The notes under the pieces: generated by a model
What the model saw: the letters and a program-made list of their open reading frames with translations, nothing else
Databases searched by the model: none
Told to the model about the DNA's origin: nothing
Part shown: piece after piece, positions 23,194 through 27,896 of the stretch
How positions within the stretch are numbered: the stretch's first letter is position 1
Layout: each line of letters opens with the position of its first letter
Made by a program: the position numbers and the translations under genes
NCBI GenBank assembly: GCA_040902305.1
Contig: JBBDXN010000073.1
Location: forward strand, 1-27,896
Length of the DNA: 27,896 nucleotides
Source of the DNA: CAMLFJ01 sp040902305
GTDB lineage: Bacteria; Methylomirabilota; Methylomirabilia; Rokubacteriales; CSP1-6
Direction of reading: 5' to 3'

Positions 23194-23300
23194 ATGGCGA
23201 TTCGGATCGAGCGGAGCGACATGGTGGCGACGATTGTACTCGACCGCCCGGCGGCGCGGGCGCTCGTCGGCCCCTGCCCGCCGCCATGGCCAGCGAGTTC
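23194..23300 (+). pseudogene. N-terminal stub of an enoyl-CoA hydratase (crotonase) with a frameshift
   Basis: AAGGAG precedes an ATG whose product begins MAIRIERSDMVATIVLDRPA, a textbook crotonase N-terminus. After ALVGP (to 23274) the family pattern continues only if one base is added: the next frame reads LPAAMASEF (23274-23300). Beyond that the family resemblance stops, and the reading frame of the ATG ends at 23341-23343. So about 35 codons of the gene remain, with a one-base loss, and no oxyanion-hole segments. It precedes the 2-hydroxyacid dehydrogenase, whose ribosome binding site lies directly after the stub. Confidence 0.65.
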
Positions 23301-23332
23301 CGACCCCAACCCCGTTTCCCACGGAGGGACCA

Positions 23333-24343
23333 GTGTCCGATAGGCCGCTCAAGGTATTCGTCATCCAGAGCCGCAGCGAGCGCGACTATGCTGACTGCCA
23401 GGCCGCGCTCGACCGCGTCCCCGCGCAGCTCGTGTCCCTGCCATTCATCGGCGACCCGGACGAGGTGATCGCGCGCGCCCGCGACGCCGACGCGCTCATC
23501 ATCTCCTCCTCGCCGGTCACCCGGCGGGTGATGGAGTCGCTCGAGGGGCTCAAGGCGGTGATGCGCACCGGCGTCGGCTACGACGTCATCGACGTGGCCG
23601 CCGCCACCGAGCTGGGCGTGGTGGTGATCAACGTGCCCGACGTCTGGATCCGCGAGGTGGCCAATCACGCCTTGGCACTGCTGCTGGCCTGGAACCGCAA
23701 GATCGTCACCCTCGACCGGGAGGTGCGCGCGGGGGTCTGGGGCTCGCGGGTCCCGGGCGCGGTCACCGGCTCCCTCCACGGCGAGACCGTCGGCATCGTC
23801 GGGCTCGGCAATATCGGCAGCGCGTTCGCCTGTCGCATCGCGGCGCTCGAGACCCGGGTCATCGCCTGCGACCCGTATGTGGACGAAGCCCGCTTCAAGA
23901 CGCTCGGCGTCGAGCGGGTCACGCTCGACGAGCTGGCCGCGCGGTCGGACTACGTCTCGGTCCATGCGCTGCTGAAGGCGGAGACTCGCGGCCTCATCAA
24001 CGAGGCGTTTTTCCGCCGCATGAAGCCCACCGCCTGCCTCGTCAACACCTCGCGCGGCCCGGTCGTCGACGAGGCGGCGCTCGCGCGCGCCTTGAAGGAA
24101 GGCCGGCTGGCCGGCGCGGCGCTTGACGTCTTCGAGGAGGAGCCCCTCGGCGCCGACAGCCCGCTCCGGGGCATGGACAACGTGATCCTCACCCCGCACG
24201 CCGCCTACTTCTCCTCGCCCGCGGTGGCCCAGGTGCCGCAGCGCTGCGGCGAGGAGATCGCCCGGGTGCTCCTGAAGGAGCGCCCGGTGAACGTGGTCAA
24301 TCCCGAGGTCTACGCCCCCGGGCGCGTGCGCCGGGGCCGGTAG
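23333..24343 (+). CDS. D-isomer-specific 2-hydroxyacid dehydrogenase (phosphoglycerate dehydrogenase/CtBP-like)
   Basis: The 336-residue protein follows the 2-hydroxyacid dehydrogenase plan: a catalytic domain split around a Rossmann domain, with cofactor motif VGLGNIGSA (156-164), Asp180 ending strand 2 (NADH preference), and catalytic Arg241 (NTSRG), Glu270 (DVFEEEP) and His289 (TPHAA). It reduces a 2-keto acid or oxidises a D-2-hydroxy acid. The sequence around ITLTPHAAYFSS and the short C-terminus resemble C-terminal-binding-protein-like dehydrogenases and glyoxylate/hydroxypyruvate reductases; no ACT regulatory domain is present. The start is GTG at 23333, backed by GGAGGG 4-5 bp upstream. 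The crotonase stub ends 32 bp before it. Confidence 0.92.
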   Translation: MSDRPLKVFVIQSRSERDYADCQAALDRVPAQLVSLPFIGDPDEVIARARDADALIISSSPVTRRVMESLEGLKAVMRTGVGYDVIDVAAATELGVVVINVPDVWIREVANHALALLLAWNRKIVTLDREVRAGVWGSRVPGAVTGSLHGETVGIVGLGNIGSAFACRIAALETRVIACDPYVDEARFKTLGVERVTLDELAARSDYVSVHALLKAETRGLINEAFFRRMKPTACLVNTSRGPVVDEAALARALKEGRLAGAALDVFEEEPLGADSPLRGMDNVILTPHAAYFSSPAVAQVPQRCGEEIARVLLKERPVNVVNPEVYAPGRVRRGR

Positions 24344-24419
24344 GCGCGGCCGGGACCCTACGATGCGCCTCGGCGCTGCCCTTCCTCGACCGGATGGCGA
24401 CGCTCGCCAGCACGCGTGC

Positions 24420-25130
24420 CTAGGCCCGGTCTCCTCGCGAAACGACGCTATCCAGCGCGGCGGCGAGGGCGTCCGGAGCCGTGATGTGCGGGTTGTGAGT
24501 GGCGTCGATCTCGAGGTACCGCCAGCCCGGCTCACGCCGCGCCCGCTCCGCGAACTGGCCGAACACGTCCCCAGGTCGAGGGCGGGTGCAATAGATGTAT
24601 GTCGTTGGGATCAGGTCACTTGCACCGCTCAGCTTGAGCGCCTGCTCGAAGGTCTTCCGTGGCTGCGGGACGCGCCGGGGCACGATCCAGGCGAGGTCCG
24701 CTTCGCTGGTATCGGGCGGCGCCGGATTGGCCGGGACACGCCAGGCCTCCACCTCCGGGGTCGCGGGCCCTCCGGGTGGCTGCGGCGTCAGGTCCGCCAG
24801 GGCTTGCCCGCTCCGGGGCACGAAGGCATCGAGGTACACGAGCTGGGCCAGGCGCTCGGGGACCCGGTCGGCGACGCCGGTCGCCACCATGCCCCCGTAG
24901 CTGTGCCCGACCAGGATCACATCGCGAAGGTCCTCGCACTGGAGCACGCCGAGCACGTCGGCGATGTGGGTCTCCAGATCCACCTCGGGCCGGGCCAGGT
25001 GTGCCCGCTCGCCCAGCCCGGTATACGTCGGGGTGACCAGCTCGTGCCCCCGATCGCGCAGCAGCGGCCGCATCTTCTTCCACGCCCAGCCGGCCGACCA
25101 GGCCCCGTGCGCCACCAGGAACGTCGCCAT
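24420..25130 (-). CDS. Alpha/beta-fold hydrolase (plant methylesterase/EstP-like)
   Basis: The 236-residue protein has the alpha/beta hydrolase oxyanion segment LVAHGAWSAGWAW (5-17), nucleophile elbow GHSYGG with Ser77, LVYLDAFVP (97-105) and a C-terminal DATHNPHITAPDALA with His212, the expected charge-relay His. The pattern fits the hydroxynitrile lyase/methylesterase/EstP branch; substrate is probably an ester of a small acid but is not known. The ATG at 25130 has AGAGGAG 6-7 bp upstream. It is divergent from the methyltransferase, with only 24 bp between the two start codons. The 76 bp after its stop, towards the dehydrogenase, hold nothing I can identify. Confidence 0.9.
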   Translation of the reverse strand: MATFLVAHGAWSAGWAWKKMRPLLRDRGHELVTPTYTGLGERAHLARPEVDLETHIADVLGVLQCEDLRDVILVGHSYGGMVATGVADRVPERLAQLVYLDAFVPRSGQALADLTPQPPGGPATPEVEAWRVPANPAPPDTSEADLAWIVPRRVPQPRKTFEQALKLSGASDLIPTTYIYCTRPRPGDVFGQFAERARREPGWRYLEIDATHNPHITAPDALAAALDSVVSRGDRA

Positions 25131-25154
25131 CACCGGCTCCTCTGGGAGATCTGA

Positions 25155-26015
25155 ATGCCCGACCTCGACGCCAAGGTAGTCGAAGCCTACTGGGCTCGCA
25201 AGCACCTCGACGAGGCCATCCTGGCGGCCCTCGCGGCCCGGGGCACGGACCTCGACGCCCTCACGCCCGACGTCCTGGCCCCGGTGGACCAGTTCCACGG
25301 CGGCGGCAAGCCGGTGACCGTGCGCCTCGCCCGGCTGGCCGGAGCCCGCCCGGGGATGCGGGTGCTCGACGTCGGGGGCGGGTTCGGCGGCCCGGCCCGG
25401 ACGCTGGCCGTGGAGTTCGGCTGCCTCGTCACGGTGGTGGACCTGACCGAGTCGTACGTGCGCGCGGCGCGGATGCTGACCGCCCGGATGGGACTCGACG
25501 ATCGCGTGAGCCACCACGTCGGTAACGCCCTGGCCCTACCCTTTCCCGACGGCGCCTTCGATCTCGTGTGGACGCAGAACAGCGGCATGAACGTCGCGGA
25601 CAAGGAGCGGCTCTACCGGGGCTTCCATCGCGCGCTGCGCCCCGGGGGGCTGCTCGCGCTCCAGGAGCCGATGGCCGGCCCGCTCCCGCTCCTCTATCCG
25701 GTGATGTGGGCGCGCGACGCCGCCGCGAGCTTTCTGCGGACGCCGGCCGAGATGCGGGCGGTGATCGAGGCCGTCGGCTTCCGGGTCCGGGTCTGGGACG
25801 ACGTGACCGCCGAGACCGCCGGGCCGACGACCGGCGCGGCCATCCCCGCGCACAGCATCCAGCGCCTCGTGATGGGCGACGCGATCGACGAGATCATCCG
25901 CGTGGGCCACCGCAACCGCGACGAGGGCCGCCTCGTCTCGATCCAGGCCGTCTTCGAGCGGGCCGCGGCGCCCCTCGACAATACCGAGCCCGGTGGCTAC
26001 GATACCGAGCCATGA
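25155..26015 (+). CDS. Class I SAM-dependent methyltransferase (sarcosine/tocopherol methyltransferase-like)
   Basis: The 286-residue protein has motif I LDVGGGFGGPARTLA (71-85), Asp96 in VTVVDLTESYV for the SAM ribose, ALPFPDGAFDLVWTQNSGMN (127-146) and LRPGGLLALQEP (161-172). The long N-terminus (about 55 residues with AYWARKHLDEAILAALAARG) and the Gly-rich FHGGGKPVT segment resemble methyltransferases of small amines and tocopherols such as dimethylglycine methyltransferase; the substrate is unproven. GGGAG precedes the ATG. Its stop overlaps the M20 peptidase start (ATGA), so they are co-translated. The last 18 bases repeat an ATACCGAGCC element, giving NTEPGGYDTEP at the C-terminus. Confidence 0.9.
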   Translation: MPDLDAKVVEAYWARKHLDEAILAALAARGTDLDALTPDVLAPVDQFHGGGKPVTVRLARLAGARPGMRVLDVGGGFGGPARTLAVEFGCLVTVVDLTESYVRAARMLTARMGLDDRVSHHVGNALALPFPDGAFDLVWTQNSGMNVADKERLYRGFHRALRPGGLLALQEPMAGPLPLLYPVMWARDAAASFLRTPAEMRAVIEAVGFRVRVWDDVTAETAGPTTGAAIPAHSIQRLVMGDAIDEIIRVGHRNRDEGRLVSIQAVFERAAAPLDNTEPGGYDTEP

Positions 26016-27358
26016 GCGACACCCTGACCGGCCAGACCGTGGAGCTGCTGCAGCAGATGATCCGCAACCGGTGCGTGAACGACGGCACCCTGCTCTCCGG
26101 CCAGGAGAAGCGCAACAGCGACACGCTCCGCAGCTACCTCGAGGGCAGCGGCCTCGACGTCGAGGTGTACGAGCCGGCCCACGCCCCGGGCCGGGCGAGC
26201 CTGGTGGCCCGCATCGAGGGCACCGATCCCAAGGCGCCCACGCTCTGCCTCATGGGCCACACCGACGTGGTGCCGGTGAACCCCAAGACCTGGACGCGCG
26301 ATCCCTTCGGCGGCGAGCTGGTCGACGGCGAGGTATGGGGGCGCGGCGCAGTGGACATGCTGAACCTCACCGCCTCGCAGGCGGTCGCCCTCAAGGCGCT
26401 GGCCGGCCGCGGGTGGCGGCCGCGCGGCACGCTGGTCTACCTGGCGTGCGCGGACGAGGAGGCGGGCGGCACCCTCGGCGCCGGGCACGTGGTCGAGCGG
26501 CACTGGGACGCGCTCCGGGCCGACTACTGCCTGACCGAGAACGGCGGCACCGTGAGCCGCGGGGCCAAGGGCGACGAGCTGAACGTCACCGTGCACGTGG
26601 GCGAGAAGGGCGTGGCCTGGCGCCGTCTGCGCGTCAAGGGCACCCCCGGCCACGGCTCGATGCCCTATGGCGCGAACAACGCCCTGATCAAGGCGGCGCA
26701 CGTGGTGAGCCGGCTGGCCGACTACCGGCCCTCGCCCTACGTGGACGAGCTGTGGCGGACCTTCGTGGACACGCTCCACCTCGATCCCGCCCTGAAGGAG
26801 GCGCTCGCCGATCCCTCGCGCGTGGACGAGTCCATCGACCGGCTCGCCCCCGCCCTGGCCAAGCTCGCGTGGTCGGCGACCCACACCACGTTCTCGCCGA
26901 ACGTCTGCCACGGCGGCGTGAAGACCAACGTGATCCCGGACGCAGTAGACGTCGAGGTGGACATCCGCACCGTCCCCGGCGACAACGAGGACGAGGTGCG
27001 CCGGCATCTCGACAAGGCCCTGGGCGGCCTGGCGGAGGAGATCGAGGTCGAGAAGCTCTTCTCCAAGCCCGCCTCGGTGTCCCCCACCGGTACGCCGCTC
27101 TGGCACGTGCTGGGCCGTGTCGTGGACGCGCACTACCCGGGCGCGAAGCTCCTGCCCAAGATGATCGTGGGCTTCACCGACGCGCCCTACTTCCGCGAGA
27201 AGGGCGCGGTCGCCTACGGCTTCGGCCTCTTCTCGCGGACCCTGACCGCGGAGGCGATGTCCGGCCGCTTCCACGGCAACGATGAGCGCATCGACGTCGA
27301 ATCCCTGGCCCTGACCACCCAGGCCTGGATCGAGGTGTGCGAGCAGTTCCTCGGGTAA
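26012..27358 (+). CDS. M20-family metallopeptidase/amidohydrolase
   Basis: The 448-residue protein has the M20 zinc-site pattern: MGHTDVVPV with His83 and Asp85, GRGAVDML with Asp115, ADEEAGG with Glu149/Glu150, and FHGNDE near the C-terminus with the last His ligand. The dimerisation domain starts at about residue 190 and includes KGTPGHGSMPYGANNA, typical of the family. M20 members cleave dipeptides, N-acyl amino acids or carbamoyl groups; no signal peptide is seen, so a cytoplasmic role is likely. It overlaps the methyltransferase stop (ATGA) and the dimethylformamidase-like gene starts at the very next base after its TAA. Confidence 0.95.
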   Translation: MSDTLTGQTVELLQQMIRNRCVNDGTLLSGQEKRNSDTLRSYLEGSGLDVEVYEPAHAPGRASLVARIEGTDPKAPTLCLMGHTDVVPVNPKTWTRDPFGGELVDGEVWGRGAVDMLNLTASQAVALKALAGRGWRPRGTLVYLACADEEAGGTLGAGHVVERHWDALRADYCLTENGGTVSRGAKGDELNVTVHVGEKGVAWRRLRVKGTPGHGSMPYGANNALIKAAHVVSRLADYRPSPYVDELWRTFVDTLHLDPALKEALADPSRVDESIDRLAPALAKLAWSATHTTFSPNVCHGGVKTNVIPDAVDVEVDIRTVPGDNEDEVRRHLDKALGGLAEEIEVEKLFSKPASVSPTGTPLWHVLGRVVDAHYPGAKLLPKMIVGFTDAPYFREKGAVAYGFGLFSRTLTAEAMSGRFHGNDERIDVESLALTTQAWIEVCEQFLG

Positions 27359-27896
27359 GTGATCCCGCTCACCGGCTATAGCGACCGGCTCTCCGCCGCG
27401 CCCGGCGAGCGCATCGCCTTCAAGGTCTCGAGCGCGGCGGCGGGGCCGTACCATGCCCGCCTCGCGCGCATCATCCACGCCGATCCGAATCCGGCCGGGC
27501 CCGGCGTGAAGATCGAGGACCTCGCCCACCGCTTCGCGGTCGAGCGGCCTTCCCGCGTGCAGGCGCTCGCCCAAGGCTCCTATGCACGCGTCGACGCCGC
27601 GGCCCTGCGCACCGCGGGGCCGCTCACCGCGACCGCTCTGGTCTGGCCGACGCTCGCCGCCGCGCGCGAGCAGTGCGTGATCTCGCGCTGGGACGAGGCC
27701 GCCGGCGCGGGCTGGGCCCTGTCGCTGGGGCCCGGCGGTGTGACCGCGCGGGTCGGCGCTCCGGGTGGCCCGGCGCTCACCGTCGGCACCGGCCACGTCC
27801 TCCCGCTCCGGCAGTGGCACCGGATCTGGCTCGTGGCCGATCCGGCCACCGGCACGCTGCGCGTCGGCCACGCTTCCCTCGCCGGCGGCGGCCGGG
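27359..27896 (+). CDS. N,N-dimethylformamidase large-subunit-like protein, N-terminal part, cut by the window end
   Basis: A GTG immediately after the M20 TAA opens a frame that runs unbroken to the window end (179 codons). It begins IPLTGYSDRLSAAPGERIAFKVSS and continues GPYHARLARIIHADPNPAGP, a pattern I recognise from the N-terminal region of N,N-dimethylformamidase beta-subunit-like proteins. These carry a LamG-like N-terminal domain and hydrolyse dimethylformamide or related amides. Later the sequence has RQWHRIWLVADPATGTLRVG, consistent with a LamG sandwich. The catalytic part lies beyond the window. Zero spacing to the M20 gene implies a common operon with the methyltransferase, and suggests catabolism of an N-methylated or amide compound. 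Confidence 0.75.
   Translation, partial: MIPLTGYSDRLSAAPGERIAFKVSSAAAGPYHARLARIIHADPNPAGPGVKIEDLAHRFAVERPSRVQALAQGSYARVDAAALRTAGPLTATALVWPTLAAAREQCVISRWDEAAGAGWALSLGPGGVTARVGAPGGPALTVGTGHVLPLRQWHRIWLVADPATGTLRVGHASLAGGGR

Noticed and set aside
24344..24419. A possible N-terminal LLM-like or other stub (MRLGAALP, then FLDRMATLASTRA in the next frame)
   Set aside because: The two short pieces need an assumed frameshift and match nothing clearly; too little sequence to call a relic.

Overview
This is a very GC-rich bacterial window of roughly 70% G+C with short intergenic gaps, many ATGA/GTGA start-stop overlaps and no RNA genes that I could find. The gene mix is hydantoinase/oxoprolinase pairs, a TRAP transporter, an F420/flavin LLM relic, crotonase and cytochrome P450 relics, a dimethylformamidase-like protein, and hybrid kinase plus c-di-GMP signalling. 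It resembles metabolically versatile soil or subsurface lineages such as Candidatus Rokubacteria/Methylomirabilota. That placement is an impression from gene content, not a tested result.

Layout. Bases 1-131 are the tail of a molybdo-flavoenzyme FAD subunit on the + strand. From 4613 down to 200 (minus) runs a tightly overlapping cassette: hydantoinase A, hydantoinase B and a short-chain dehydrogenase. Bases 4641-5697 are a graveyard of short gene ends around one small four-cysteine protein that carries a 66-bp in-frame duplication. From 8331 down to 5694 (minus) run a protein with a lysine/arginine-rich tail, a sirtuin overlapping it by 4 bp, a 2-keto-4-pentenoate hydratase-like enzyme and a CoA-pyrophosphatase-type Nudix hydrolase. 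From 11212 down to 8442 (minus) is a complete dctPQM TRAP transporter operon. From 11425 to 16794 (plus) are a small membrane-anchored protein, a GGDEF-EAL protein behind a near-consensus sigma-54 promoter, and an overlapping hybrid histidine kinase. From 19389 down to 16808 (minus) are fumarase C and a two-domain chromate transporter. From 19462 (plus) an MBL-fold hydrolase is followed by a gutted P450. From 23055 down to 20739 (minus) are a DinB/ClbS-like protein, an O6-alkylguanine-DNA alkyltransferase, a gutted LLM oxidoreductase, a methyltransferase and a secreted GlcG/HbpS-like protein. The right end (plus) holds a crotonase stub, a 2-hydroxyacid dehydrogenase, then (after a minus-strand alpha/beta hydrolase) a methyltransferase, an M20 peptidase and the start of an N,N-dimethylformamidase-like large subunit.

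How the genes work together. The window looks like several small catabolic or transport operons (cyclic amide and lactam opening, TRAP uptake of a carboxylate, keto-acid hydration, amide hydrolysis) around one regulatory island in which a hybrid kinase is translationally coupled to a c-di-GMP enzyme.

The most striking feature is a recurring pattern of gene relics that keep only the first 10-35 codons, only the last 20-45 codons, or both ends joined with the interior missing. The clearest cases are the P450 at 20464-20665 and the LLM oxidoreductase at 21906-22030; at least five other stubs look similar. This points either to frequent large in-gene deletions in this lineage or to an assembly problem, and read mapping would separate the two. 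The other leads I rate highest are the lysine-tail protein coupled to a sirtuin and the sigma-54-driven c-di-GMP/kinase module.
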